Shown here piece by piece: positions 53,001 through 61,613 of a stretch of DNA of 64,000 nucleotides; the stretch's first letter is position 1; the number at the start of each line of letters is the position of its first letter. The notes under the pieces are model-generated. The model was not told the origin of the DNA. It was given only the letters and a program-made list of their open reading frames with translations, and did no database searches. Position numbers and translations under genes: made by a program. This DNA is from Alcanivorax sp. 24 (lineage in GTDB: Bacteria; Pseudomonadota; Gammaproteobacteria; Pseudomonadales; Alcanivoracaceae), in contig NZ_SNUA01000002.1 of the NCBI RefSeq assembly GCF_004360225.1, positions 62,001-126,000 of the forward strand, in the 5' to 3' direction.

Positions 53001-54582
53001 TGCCCTGGAGTGCATTCAGGAAGGCTGCCGGCGTTTTCCCCTGATCCCGCGCCTGTGGCTGGAAAGCGGTCGTTTGCGTTTGCTGACGGACGACACCGAG
53101 GGGGCCGAGGCCGATCTGACCGAGTGCCTGCGGCAATCACCGGATTGGGTGCAGGCGGTGATTTCCCTGTCCGATGTGCTGGAAGTGCGGGGCGATTTCG
53201 ACGCCTCCGAAGGGCACATCGACCGCGCCTTGCGGCGCTTGCCCCGGGAAGGCCTGCTGTTGGGCTACAAGTCCGATCTGCTGTGGCGGCGCGGGCAGCG
53301 CGAGGAGGCCTTCGACACCATGGTCCGTGCCCTGGCCGAGACCCCGGATTACCACTGGGGCTGGGACAAACTGGGGGAATGGGCGCGGGAAACGGATCGC
53401 CGTGGCGAGGCGCTGGCGCTGGCGGAACGGCTTGCCAACGAGCAGGAAAGTAACGCCGACCTGTGGCGCCACTGCTATCTGCTCACTGATGAGCAGGATC
53501 AGGAACTGGCGTTCATCGAGCGGGCACGGACACTGCGTCCCCACGACCCCTCTCTGGTGATCGACCAATGCGAGGTGTTGCACCGGATCGGCCGGGAAAA
53601 GGAGATTGAGCCGCTGCTGTCGCGGGACTACTGGCGCGGGCCGCCGCCCACCGAAGTACTGGGCTTCACCGCCTGGCTGCGTTATCAACAGGGCGATCGC
53701 GACACCGCCATCAGCATGATGCGGGATCAGGTGTTGCGCGATGATCCGGCGTTCTCCCGTGGCTGGCGTCTGCTGGCTACCTGGTACAAGGACGCCGGGG
53801 AAGTGGAACCCTGTCTGCACGCCAGCCGCCAGTTGGTGGCGCTGCAGCCGGGGCATGCCGGCGCCCTGGTGGAAGCCGCCGAGCTGATGCTGGAGGTGAC
53901 CGAGGGGGAGGCCCGGCGGGCCATCGAGGACGAAGTGTCCGATTACCTGGAACGGGCTTTGGCGCGGGATTATTCCGATACTTATATCCAACTGACCCTG
54001 CTGGATCACTATATGGACAGCGGGCACCCCGAGCGGGCGCGGGAGTTGCTGACCCGTATCCTGGTCGACGAGGGCAATGTGTTCGTGCGCGCCCGTCAGT
54101 TGAGGCTGGCGCTGGAGTCCGCGGAGCTGGGCGCGGCCTGGCCATTGTACCAAAGCGTGATCCGCGACTGGCGCGATAACAACTGGCTGCTGCTGGAGCC
54201 GCTGGTATGGGTGGCGGCCGCTGGCTCCGATGCCCGCCAGGCGCTGTGGCGGGCAGCGCCGGACTGGCTGGCTGACTCCGACATGCCCGACGCCGTGGTA
54301 GTGGTCTGGGCCCGGGCCCAGGCCCTGGCGGGTGTGTCCGCTGAGCAACTTCTGGCTAACGTTGAGCGGTTACGTCGGGATCCACGGCGCGGCGGGTTAT
54401 TCGGGTTTGCGCTGGAATGGCTGCTCGACAGTGACGAGATCGATGCGGCGGTGCGTCTGCGTCTGGTGCGCCGCTACTGGTGGCGACTGCGTGGACAGGA
54501 ACGGACCGCCAGCGCCGCCAGACGCTTCCTGGCCGGTCAAAAGCACTGGTTGTGGTGGCTGTGGTTGCGGGTGGTGCTGTGA
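50035..54582 (+). CDS. giant TPR protein with embedded C39-like peptidase domain
   Basis: This 1515-residue protein is built mostly of degenerate helical TPR-type repeats (about 1-290 and 440-1490). Between them lies a papain-fold, C39-like domain (about 300-425) starting FVRQHHMTCAPATFVALARYWG. The triad candidates are C319 (MTCAPA), H396 (SAHMQAIVGYD) and D414 (KIRDPFSP), with Q313 before the Cys as oxyanion residue. No signal peptide or anchor is seen. GTG 50035 is chosen because GGGGAGAGGGG lies just upstream; ATGs at 49996 and 50014 have none. Its stop overlaps the murI start (GTGA). The substrate and partners are unknown. Confidence 0.82.
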   Translation: MQQGVTETTDALWQARQKYQQGLYRQTFDILCREHGEPARWRDPELQLLGGRTLNHLGRSRTALALMQLAWRGAPERPRQRYYRGFQLLGRRGPWAALRFIHQHGEILCEDDPHLQGLWLGHFATLYSIYRDWERSHEFLERAQALHPGSSWLALEHAVILQRQDHYPEAMTVLEPWLASPTPPRPMVAAGAELLLLLDRRDEALALLAEQAPRLESVDLCLRRYDLLLENGERGPAAEALQRARSLVPELPGTVDRELVYREFELHYERGELDQALRAADELKDPFVVSVRESLRERRDQPAEALLPVAFVRQHHMTCAPATFVALARYWGHQFDHLEVAEQICYDGTPASTERRWISELGWHVREFEMDHDIIRTLVDRGVPVALSTVEPGSAHMQAIVGYDLRKGVYKIRDPFSPLISEMLMDGAAKRYAATGPRCMVMVPSDQAGRLDGIELPAARLYDHYHDLQLALERHDRSAAVTALERLRQEGSEHRLVLWGERSLAAYDHDAPASLKTLDALLERYPEDLNLIASRADMLGELGRFQEQRIYLREQLEAGHSHPLLIQTLVHALRHDYRVAEETHQWLERLLRLEPTRATALYSLAGLNWDEGKREQAFELYRLCACLEDKVERYAQSYFKAARFLRQTDQALDWLRRRADRLGPLSADARVTLALMLEQLDLSREAGEVFEQALNEHPRNVWLVNEALIFYQSRSDLERARVLLAQRRDDLPEAMVLEFEGDIARQAGDLEQASVHFRALLALRPFHTGALRFVAGQLRREDSLEAALAFIDRQGSLNPHDYGIRGVKLDFLEALPPSQRWPQLEALAAQAGDDSRVARAMADCALERGDYAQALRFASRVLAEAPDDHRALVISARAHLLAQDNDAAARAFRAAIQASVDRPDAFHGLLECYPDVAAKREALSFIHRQLLEQVTFGDGVQAFVELARRFLTDEEVAAFVDQVIAERPDLWQSWLAAAHFHRDVRHMDRALECIQEGCRRFPLIPRLWLESGRLRLLTDDTEGAEADLTECLRQSPDWVQAVISLSDVLEVRGDFDASEGHIDRALRRLPREGLLLGYKSDLLWRRGQREEAFDTMVRALAETPDYHWGWDKLGEWARETDRRGEALALAERLANEQESNADLWRHCYLLTDEQDQELAFIERARTLRPHDPSLVIDQCEVLHRIGREKEIEPLLSRDYWRGPPPTEVLGFTAWLRYQQGDRDTAISMMRDQVLRDDPAFSRGWRLLATWYKDAGEVEPCLHASRQLVALQPGHAGALVEAAELMLEVTEGEARRAIEDEVSDYLERALARDYSDTYIQLTLLDHYMDSGHPERARELLTRILVDEGNVFVRARQLRLALESAELGAAWPLYQSVIRDWRDNNWLLLEPLVWVAAAGSDARQALWRAAPDWLADSDMPDAVVVVWARAQALAGVSAEQLLANVERLRRDPRRGGLFGFALEWLLDSDEIDAAVRLRLVRRYWWRLRGQERTASAARRFLAGQKHWLWWLWLRVVL

Positions 54583-55364
54583 GCCGCCCGGTATTGGTGT
54601 TCGATTCCGGTGTCGGCGGCCTGTCGGTGGTGACGGCCCTGCGTCAGCAGGTGCCGGGGCTGCCGCTGGCCTATGTTTGCGACAACGCCGCCTTGCCGTA
54701 CGGCACCAAGCCGGATTCCTGGCTGCTGCGCCGGATCGTCGACGTCTGCGCGGCGGCGGTGGTGGCCAGTGACGCCCGGGTGCTGGTGGTGGCCTGCAAT
54801 ACCGCCAGTACTCTGGCGCTGGAGGCGTTACGTGAACGGCTGGCGATTCCGGTGGTGGGGACGGTGCCGGCGATCAAACCGGCGGCGCGGCTGAGCCGCT
54901 CCGGGGTTATCGCCCTGTTGGCTACCACCGCCACCGTGGCACGCCCCTACACCGACCGTCTGATCGCGGAGTTCGCCGGCCACTGCACCGTGGCGCGTAT
55001 CGCCGCCGATCCTCTGGTGGCCCAGGCGGAACGCTGGCTGGCGGGAGAGCCGCTGGACGCCCGGGTGCTCGCCGAATGCCTGGCGCCACTGGCGGCGATT
55101 CCCCAACTGGACACCGTGGTGCTCGGCTGCACCCATTTCCCGTTGTTGCGGGAATCCCTGGCATCAATGGTACCGGGCCCGCTGCACTGGATTGACTCCG
55201 GTGACGCCATCGCCCGACGGGTAGTCCAGGTGGTTGGGGAGGTACCCCAACCGACGGTGTCTTCCGGCGCTTTTCTCAGCTGGGCCACGGCGCCGGAAAA
55301 ACCCGGCCTCGCCCGCGCCTTCTCCGGATTCGGCTTCCAGCCACCGGGAAAAATCAGTGAATAG
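54579..55364 (+). CDS. murI: glutamate racemase
   Basis: This 261-residue enzyme supplies D-glutamate for peptidoglycan. The catalytic cysteines are C73 (VACNTAS) and C184 (LGCTHFPLL); D9 lies in VFDSGVGGLSV. The GTG start at 54579 overlaps the TGA of the TPR-peptidase gene, implying coupled translation; longer upstream starts would lie within that gene. Unusually, the stop codon lies in the left arm of a nested inverted repeat (55363-55537). Confidence 0.94.
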   Translation: MSRPVLVFDSGVGGLSVVTALRQQVPGLPLAYVCDNAALPYGTKPDSWLLRRIVDVCAAAVVASDARVLVVACNTASTLALEALRERLAIPVVGTVPAIKPAARLSRSGVIALLATTATVARPYTDRLIAEFAGHCTVARIAADPLVAQAERWLAGEPLDARVLAECLAPLAAIPQLDTVVLGCTHFPLLRESLASMVPGPLHWIDSGDAIARRVVQVVGEVPQPTVSSGAFLSWATAPEKPGLARAFSGFGFQPPGKISE

Positions 55365-55537
55365 TTAATAGTGAACAGTTAACAGCGAAAGAAAAAACAG
55401 GTCATCTTTAGCCGCTGTGGGAAGCTTGCTTGCAAGCGAATGGGGTTCGCTCAGGCGTTTAGCAATATTCGCTTGCAAGCAAGCTTCCCACAGCAGTTCC
55501 GTCCCTTGTTTTCGCTGTCAACTGTCCACTATCAACT
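55363..55537. repeat. double-nested inverted repeat after murI
   Basis: The outer arms of 28 bases (55363-55390 and 55510-55537) match at 25 positions and contain ACAGTTAACAGCGAAA or its inverse. The inner arms of 28 bases (55414-55441 and 55467-55494; GCTGTGGGAAGCTTGCTTGC plus AAGCGAAT) are perfect inverses and are REP sequence. It can fold into one long cruciform and probably ends transcription from both convergent genes. Confidence 0.85.
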
Positions 55538-55551
55538 GTCCACTGCCTTTC

Positions 55552-56265
55552 TCATTCCCCATAGTCCCGCAGTGCTTCCAGGTCCTGGATGTTGATGCGG
55601 CCGTATTCCACTTTCAGCAGGCCGTTGGCTTCCAGCTCGCGCAGGGCCTGATTGGCGCGCTGGCGTGACATACCACACAGTTGCGCCACATCTTCCTGGG
55701 AGACCTTCAGGCTCAGGGAGCCATTGGGGTAGAGGTAGGAATTGAACAGCGTGGCCAGACAGCGGGCCACCCGCGCTTCGGGGCGCAGCATGCGATCGAA
55801 GCTGACCATGGAGATGAACAGGCCGAGGCGCTCGTTCAGTTGCCGCAACAGGAAACGGTTGAAGGCGATACTGTTGTCCAGCAACCAGGTGAACGTGGCC
55901 CGGGGCATCAGAGCCACCCGGGTCTGGCCCACCGCGATACCGTCATAGCGACGGGGTTCGTCCTTGAGCAACGAGCCTTCGCCGAACCAGCCGCCGGCAT
56001 TGACGCCGGTAAGGGTGATCGCCTTGCCCTCCGGAGACAGCACGCTGAGTTTCACCAGCCCCTGAATCACGCCGATCCAGTGGTCCGCCGGGTAGCCCTG
56101 ATGACAGACATAGTCTCCCGGGCCCACTTCTCGCTCGGTGATCTGGCTGCGCACGTGGTCCAGCGCCACGGAATCCAGGTTCTGGGCCCAGATCGAGTCG
56201 CGCAGCATGCTCTCCACGTCGCCGTGGGGGGTGCTGATGTCATCGCTATGATCTTTGACGGACAT
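55552..56265 (-). CDS. Crp/Fnr-family transcriptional regulator
   Basis: This 237-residue protein has a cyclic-nucleotide-binding-like beta-roll (about 35-140; GDYVCHQGYPADHWIGVIQGLVKL) and a C-terminal winged helix (about 165-230; SQEDVAQLCGMSRQRANQALRELEANGLL). The Fnr-type N-terminal cysteine cluster is absent, so it is not a canonical Fe-S Fnr; the Crp cAMP-contact Arg-Ser pair is not evident either (FGEGSLLKDEPRR). The effector is unknown. Divergent from the acyl-CoA ligase-liv operon, it is a candidate regulator of it. Confidence 0.88.
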   Translation of the reverse strand: MSVKDHSDDISTPHGDVESMLRDSIWAQNLDSVALDHVRSQITEREVGPGDYVCHQGYPADHWIGVIQGLVKLSVLSPEGKAITLTGVNAGGWFGEGSLLKDEPRRYDGIAVGQTRVALMPRATFTWLLDNSIAFNRFLLRQLNERLGLFISMVSFDRMLRPEARVARCLATLFNSYLYPNGSLSLKVSQEDVAQLCGMSRQRANQALRELEANGLLKVEYGRINIQDLEALRDYGE

Positions 56266-56788
56266 GGTGTTGTAATCCCGTACTCCGGTCTGAAAAAGAG
56301 CTTCTTTCCCAGATTGTCGCGGAAACGACAGCTTGGTGCAGCCAGTCGATGATATAGATGGTCATGCGCTGATGCGCCGGCCCTGGATGATCCCGCGGAC
56401 GCCGTTGTGCGGACCGCTTGCAAAAGGCCGTCAGGCGGGTAGCCTGAAACAGAAAAGAGTACGTATAAAAGGAACCTGTGAACAAGTACTTACAGCGTTC
56501 CCAATGTTAATAACAATAACGTCGTGGCCCGGGCGGCCGCGCAAAAGCTGGAGGTGAGAGCCTTGACGTGTATCCCTCGTTTGGCGGGCGGCACTGGTGG
56601 CACCGGCAGGTCTATTGAACGTGCCACGGCTGCCATGAGCTCCGCGATTTCCTGTCATTCCCTTGTTCGGTCCTGCTCCGTCGCCGCTCCCCGAGCCTGT
56701 CCGGGCCGCACCGGAATCACCGTGGCGAACCCCTGCTTCACCTTGACCAACCGTCGGATTGGTATGAGAAGAATGGGAGGTGTCCGCC
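56266..56788. other. divergent regulatory region
   Basis: 523 bases between the Crp/Fnr gene and the acyl-CoA ligase gene without a credible gene. The AT-rich part at 56455-56520 contains AAGTACTT and TGTTA-A-TAACA (56505-56515), an 11-base palindrome that could be an operator half. The long leader to the ligase (56520-56788) is GC-rich and shows nothing decisive. Confidence 0.5.
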
Positions 56789-58735
56789 ATGTCGGTCAAT
56801 GAACTGGACACATTTCCCAAACTGCTGATCCATAACGCTGGGCACCGGCCGAATGTGGATGCCATGCGGGAGAAGGATCTGGGCATCTGGCAGACCTGGA
56901 CCTGGCGTCAGGTGTACAAGGAAGTGGAAGCCCTGGCCGGAGGACTGAAGGCGCTCGGCTTGCAACGCGGCGACCGCGTGGCGGTGATCGGCGACAACCG
57001 GCCGCAGTTGTATTGGTCGGTGGCCGCGATACAGGCCATGGGCGCGATTCCGGTACCGCTGTATCAGGACTCGGTTGGCGATGAGATGCAGTATGTACTG
57101 CATCATGCGGAAGTTCGCTTCGCGGTGGTGGAAAACCAGGAGCAAGTGGACAAGGTGCTGGACATCAAAAGTCAGGTACCGAGCCTGGAGACCATGGTCT
57201 ATGACGACCCGAGGGGCCTGCGCAACTATCCGGAACCGTTTTTACACGAATTGACCGGGGTACAGGAAAAAGGCCGCGTCCATGCCCGCGAGAACAGTGA
57301 TTTCTTCGCTCGCGAAGTGGCCCTGGGCCAGGGCGGGGACTTGTCCATCATTGTCTACACCTCTGGTACCACCGGCCGGCCCAAGGGCGTCATGCTCAGC
57401 TATGACAATCTGATCGAGACCGGCAAGTTGGCGGTGAAGTTCGACAACATCACCGAGAAAGACGAAACCCTGGCGTATTTGCCGATGGCTTGGGTGGGCG
57501 ATCACTTCATCACTTACGGCGAGAGCCTGATCTCCGGCTTCTGCTTCAACTGCCCGGAATCTCCGGAAACGGTGATGACTGATCTGCGCGAAATCGGCCC
57601 CACTTATTTCTTCGCGCCGCCACGGATCTGGGAAAACCTGATCACCAATGTGATGGTGAGGATGGAGAACGCCAGCCGCCTCAAACAGATCATGTTCCAG
57701 CACTTCATGAAAGTGTCCCGCAAGGTTGGCGTGCGTCTGCTGGAAGGCAAGCCGGTGTCGTTACTGGAACGATTGCACTACGCCTTGGGCAATGTGCTGG
57801 TCTACGGACCGCTGCGTAACGTGCTCGGCTTCAGCCGTATTCGTCTGGCCTACACCGCTGGTGAGGCGCTGGGGCCGGATATTTTCGATTTCTTCCGCGC
57901 CCTGGGTATCAACCTCAAACAGCTGTACGGGCAGACGGAATGTTCCGTATACCTGTGTCTGCAAAAGGACAACGACGTGCGCCCGGACACCGTCGGACCG
58001 CCGGCGGAAGGCGTGGAAATACGGTTGGATGAGAATGGCGAGGTGATGTTCCGCGGCCCCGGCGTTTTCATGGGCTATTACAAGAACGAAGAAGCCACCC
58101 GTGAGACCAAGACCGAGGATGGCTGGGTGCACAGCGGCGACGCCGGCATGTTTACCGAGGATGGCCATCTGCGCATCATCGACCGGGCCAAGGATGTGGG
58201 GCGTCTCAATGGCGGCACCCTGTTCAGCCCCAAATTCGTCGAGAACAAACTCAAGTTCCATCCGCACATCAAGGAGGCGGTGGCATTCGGCCATCAACGG
58301 GATTACGTCACCGCGTTCATCAATATCGATTTCGAAGCACTGAGCAACTGGGCGGAGCGGCGCAACATCTCGTTCACCGGCTACATGGATCTGGCCGGCC
58401 GTGAGGAGGTGTATCAGTTGATCAGGGAAGAAGTGGAAGCGGTCAATCGGGATCTGGCCGAGGATCCGGAAATGGCATCGATCCAGATCCATCGCTTCCT
58501 CATCCTGCACAAGGAGCTGGACCCGGACGACGGCGAAATCACCCGTACCCGCAAGGTGCGCCGGCGCATCATCGCCGAGCGCTATGAGCCGCTGATTTCA
58601 GCGCTGTACGGCGGTGACGAAAAGGTGGACGTGGACGTTCGGGTGACTTACGAGGACGGCAGCACCGGTCAACTGAGTTCCACGTTGTCGATCAGTGACG
58701 CCAGTACCTATCAGCAGCTCAGCAAGGCGGGGTGA
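56789..58735 (+). CDS. long-chain acyl-CoA ligase (AMP-forming)
   Basis: This 648-residue ANL enzyme has the P-loop-like YTSGTTGRPKGVMLSY (about 191-206), the adenine motif LYGQTECSVYLCL, HSGDAGMFTEDGHLRIIDRAKD (hinge region) and a C-terminal domain with the RTRKVRR lysine-equivalent region. Length and the GDNRPQLYWS start resemble long-chain fatty-acyl-CoA synthetases placed next to liv-type ABC operons. GGGAGG precedes ATG 56789. It is the first gene of the operon, three bases before livG-like. Confidence 0.9.
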   Translation: MSVNELDTFPKLLIHNAGHRPNVDAMREKDLGIWQTWTWRQVYKEVEALAGGLKALGLQRGDRVAVIGDNRPQLYWSVAAIQAMGAIPVPLYQDSVGDEMQYVLHHAEVRFAVVENQEQVDKVLDIKSQVPSLETMVYDDPRGLRNYPEPFLHELTGVQEKGRVHARENSDFFAREVALGQGGDLSIIVYTSGTTGRPKGVMLSYDNLIETGKLAVKFDNITEKDETLAYLPMAWVGDHFITYGESLISGFCFNCPESPETVMTDLREIGPTYFFAPPRIWENLITNVMVRMENASRLKQIMFQHFMKVSRKVGVRLLEGKPVSLLERLHYALGNVLVYGPLRNVLGFSRIRLAYTAGEALGPDIFDFFRALGINLKQLYGQTECSVYLCLQKDNDVRPDTVGPPAEGVEIRLDENGEVMFRGPGVFMGYYKNEEATRETKTEDGWVHSGDAGMFTEDGHLRIIDRAKDVGRLNGGTLFSPKFVENKLKFHPHIKEAVAFGHQRDYVTAFINIDFEALSNWAERRNISFTGYMDLAGREEVYQLIREEVEAVNRDLAEDPEMASIQIHRFLILHKELDPDDGEITRTRKVRRRIIAERYEPLISALYGGDEKVDVDVRVTYEDGSTGQLSSTLSISDASTYQQLSKAG

Positions 58736-58738
58736 ACC

Positions 58739-59560
58739 ATGGTGGCAACGGTTTCCGATCTGACGCCACGCGAGCAGGCGTCGGAAGTACTGCTCAAAGT
58801 CGAAAATGTGGAGCTGCGTTTTGGTGGGGTCCGTGCCCTGCATGACGTGGGCTTCGAGATCCGCAAGGGGCAGATTTTTTCCATTATCGGGCCCAACGGG
58901 GCGGGCAAGTCGTCGATGCTCAATTGCATCAACGGTTTCTATCATCCCACCTCCGGAACCCTGACCTACAAAGGGCAACCGCGTAAGCATATGCGGCCCT
59001 ACGTCACCGCCAGTCAGGGCATTGCCCGGACGTTTCAGAATATTGCCCTGTTCAAGGGCATGTCGACCCTGGACAACATCATGACCGGCCGGCATCTGAA
59101 AACCAAAGCCTCGCTGCTGGAGAACGCCTTCTGGTTCGGCCGCGCCCGCCGCGAGGAGCTGGAGCACCGGCATTTCTGCGAGGAGATCATCGATTTCCTC
59201 AACCTGCAGCATGTGCGCAAGACTCCGGTGGGCACCTTGCCCTACGGCCTGCAGAAGCGGGTGGAACTGGGCCGGGCGCTGGCGGCGGAGCCGGAACTGC
59301 TGTTGCTGGATGAGCCCATGGCGGGCATGAACCTGGAAGAAAAACAGGACATGGCCCGTTTCATTCTCGACGTCAACGATGAATACGGCACCACCATCTG
59401 TCTGATCGAACACGATATTGGCGTGGTGATGGACCTGTCCGATCGCATCGTGGTGCTGGATCACGGCGAGAAGATTGGCGAGGGCACGCCCAGGGAGGTG
59501 AGCAACGATCCCAAGGTGATCGAGGCTTATCTGGGTGTTCAGGAACAGGAGAGCGCATAG
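58739..59560 (+). CDS. branched-chain-type ABC transporter ATPase LivG-like
   Basis: This 273-residue ATPase has Walker A GPNGAGKSS, signature LPYGLQKRVELGRALA and Walker B LLLLDEPMAGMN, followed by the H-loop CLIEHDIGVVMDL. LivG-type proteins carry the C-terminal IEAYLGV. The ATG lies three bases after the ligase stop and the gene is two bases from the permease. With the LivH/M permeases and the LivF ATPase it forms the ABC importer; the ligand is probably a carboxylic acid rather than Leu/Ile/Val, given the flanking ligases (inference). Confidence 0.93.
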   Translation: MVATVSDLTPREQASEVLLKVENVELRFGGVRALHDVGFEIRKGQIFSIIGPNGAGKSSMLNCINGFYHPTSGTLTYKGQPRKHMRPYVTASQGIARTFQNIALFKGMSTLDNIMTGRHLKTKASLLENAFWFGRARREELEHRHFCEEIIDFLNLQHVRKTPVGTLPYGLQKRVELGRALAAEPELLLLDEPMAGMNLEEKQDMARFILDVNDEYGTTICLIEHDIGVVMDLSDRIVVLDHGEKIGEGTPREVSNDPKVIEAYLGVQEQESA

Positions 59561-59562
59561 CC

Positions 59563-60447
59563 ATGATGTTTTTTCTGGAAGTTCTCATCGGCGGCTTGCT
59601 GGCCGGCGTGATGTACGCACTGGTGGCGCTGGGCTTCGTTCTGATCTTCAAGGCCTCCGGCATCTTCAACTTCGCCCAGGCGGCGATGGTCCTGTTCGCC
59701 GCCATGTTCATGGGCGGCATGCACAACGACTGGGGCCTGCCGTACTGGCTGGCGATCCCGATCACCCTGGTGATCATGATCGGCGTGGCCTGGGTCATCG
59801 AGAGGGTGGTGTTGCGCCCGATGGTGAACCAGGAACCGATCATCCTGTTCATGTCCACTATTGGTATCTTCTTCGCCCTGATCGGTTTCGCCGAGATTTT
59901 CTGGGGCAGCCGATCGCGCACGCTGGACGTGGGCATCCCCTCCGATCCGATCTTTCTCGGCGACATGCTGCTGCAGAGCTATGACCTGATCACCGCGGCC
60001 ATCGTCGCCGCGCTGGTGGTGGGGCTGGTGTTCTTCTCGCAGAAGACCCGCATGGGACGGGTGTTGAGAGCGGTGGCGGACGATCACCAGGCGGCACAGT
60101 CAGTGGGCATCAAGTTAAGCACGGTGTGGGTGGTGGTGTGGTCCATCGCCGGTTTGGTGGCGGTGGTGGCCGGCATCGTCTGGGGCGGCGCCCTGGGAGT
60201 GCAGCCGGTCATGGTGGACGTGGCGTTCAAGGCGCTGCCGGTGCTGTTGCTGGGCGGGCTCACCTCGATCCCGGGCGCCATCGTCGCCGGTCTTATCATT
60301 GGCGCCGGCGAAGCTCTGGCCGAGGTCTATCTGGGACCGATCATCGGCGGCGGCATCGACAGCTGGTTCGCGTACATCATTGCCATGGCGTTCATGGTAT
60401 GGCGGCCGGAAGGCCTGTTTGGCGAAAAAATTATAGAAAGGATCTGA
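59563..60447 (+). CDS. branched-chain-type ABC permease LivH-like
   Basis: This 294-residue inner-membrane permease has about eight hydrophobic segments. The LivH hallmarks are ALGFVLIFKASGIFNFAQ near the N-terminus and AVADDHQAAQSVGIKLSTV, the cytoplasmic coupling loop contacting the ATPases. VLLLGGLTSIPGAIVAGLIIGAGE is the family C-terminal motif. It starts two bases after livG and ends four before livM. Confidence 0.93.
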   Translation: MMFFLEVLIGGLLAGVMYALVALGFVLIFKASGIFNFAQAAMVLFAAMFMGGMHNDWGLPYWLAIPITLVIMIGVAWVIERVVLRPMVNQEPIILFMSTIGIFFALIGFAEIFWGSRSRTLDVGIPSDPIFLGDMLLQSYDLITAAIVAALVVGLVFFSQKTRMGRVLRAVADDHQAAQSVGIKLSTVWVVVWSIAGLVAVVAGIVWGGALGVQPVMVDVAFKALPVLLLGGLTSIPGAIVAGLIIGAGEALAEVYLGPIIGGGIDSWFAYIIAMAFMVWRPEGLFGEKIIERI

Positions 60448-60451
60448 CCGC

Positions 60452-61510
60452 ATGATTTATCGCGAATCCGGACAGTTCAAAAAAACCTATCAGGCCGACC
60501 AGGCGATTCTGCCGCTGCGCCAGGACCGTATTTTCCTGATCCTGGTATTGCTGGTGGCGTTTCTGGTGGTTCCGTTCACCGCGTCCAACTATGTGATGAA
60601 CTCGTTGCTGTTGCCGTTTTTGATTTATTCGCTGGCGGCCATCGGGCTCAACATCCTTGTGGGCTACTGCGGGCAGATTTCCCTGGGCACCGGCGGCTTC
60701 ATGGCGGTGGGCGCGTTCGCCGCCTGGAACCTGGCTATCCGCACTGACTTGCCGATGCCGGTTATCTTCGTGCTGGCGGGGTTGATCACCTCCGGCGCAG
60801 GGGTGTTGTTCGGCCTGCCGGCACTGCGCATCAAGGGGTTCTATCTGGCGGTGACCACGCTGGCGGCGCAGTTCTTTCTGGTGTGGCTGCTGCAGCGCCC
60901 CTGGTTCAACAATTACAGCGCTTCCGGGGTGATCTCGGCGCCGGACTTCCACATGTTCGGCTGGAGCATCGAGACCGTCACCGACCGCTATTATCTATCG
61001 CTGATCATATTGGTGCTCATGGCGCTGCTGGCCAAGAACCTGGTGCGCAGTGCCACCGGCCGTAAATGGATGGCGATCCGCGATATGGACGTGGCGGCGG
61101 AGATCATCGGTATCCGGCCGATGCCCACCAAGCTGAAGGCGTTCGCGGTGAGCTCGTTCTTCATCGGCATCTCCGGCGTGCTCTGGGCCTTCCTGTACCT
61201 GGGCCAGCTGGAGGCGGACGCGTTCAATATCTATACCTCCTTCGACGTCCTGTTCATGGTGATCATCGGCGGCCTGGGGTCGATTCTGGGCTGTTTCCTG
61301 GGCGCCGCCTTCGTGGTCCTGGTGCCGATTTTCCTCAATATCATTCCCAGCGCCCTGGGGCTGCCATTGAGCACCGCCATGATCAGCTATATCGAAGTGT
61401 TTATCTTCGGCTCCCTGATTATTTTCTTCCTGATCGTGGAGCCCCATGGCATGGCCCGTCTGTGGAGCATCGCCAAACAGAAACTGCGGCTGTGGCCGTT
61501 CCCCTATTGA
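60452..61510 (+). CDS. branched-chain-type ABC permease LivM-like
   Basis: This 352-residue inner-membrane permease has about ten hydrophobic segments. Family features are IGLNILVGYCGQISLGTGGF, the coupling loop AIRDMDVAAEIIGIRPMPTKLKAF, and MVIIGGLGSILGCFLGAAFV near the C-terminus. GGATCTGACCGC precedes the ATG. It pairs with LivH to form the membrane channel. Confidence 0.93.
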   Translation: MIYRESGQFKKTYQADQAILPLRQDRIFLILVLLVAFLVVPFTASNYVMNSLLLPFLIYSLAAIGLNILVGYCGQISLGTGGFMAVGAFAAWNLAIRTDLPMPVIFVLAGLITSGAGVLFGLPALRIKGFYLAVTTLAAQFFLVWLLQRPWFNNYSASGVISAPDFHMFGWSIETVTDRYYLSLIILVLMALLAKNLVRSATGRKWMAIRDMDVAAEIIGIRPMPTKLKAFAVSSFFIGISGVLWAFLYLGQLEADAFNIYTSFDVLFMVIIGGLGSILGCFLGAAFVVLVPIFLNIIPSALGLPLSTAMISYIEVFIFGSLIIFFLIVEPHGMARLWSIAKQKLRLWPFPY

Positions 61511-61586
61511 TCACGACGGTGATGACGAGGGTGTAACAGAAAACATCGCCCGGTCGGGCGGACAACGAAATAACAAATCAAGGGTC

Positions 61587-61600
61587 GGGGGCTTGCCCCC
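61587..61600 (+). promoter_or_regulatory. hairpin between livM and binding-protein gene
   Basis: GGGGGC-TT-GCCCCC forms a perfect 6-bp stem two bases before the GGAGG ribosome binding site of the binding-protein gene. A tight stem there could block 3'-to-5' decay of the upstream mRNA or adjust translation, allowing more binding protein than permease. Confidence 0.55.
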
Positions 61601-61613
61601 TTGGAGGACGATC

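Noticed and set aside
50620-53136. 838-codon frame opposite the TPR-peptidase gene
   Set aside because: Antisense shadow; the plus strand has repeat structure, a catalytic triad and translational coupling to murI.
55552-56265. Canonical oxygen-sensing Fnr
   Set aside because: The N-terminal cysteine cluster is missing; only the general Crp/Fnr fold is supported.
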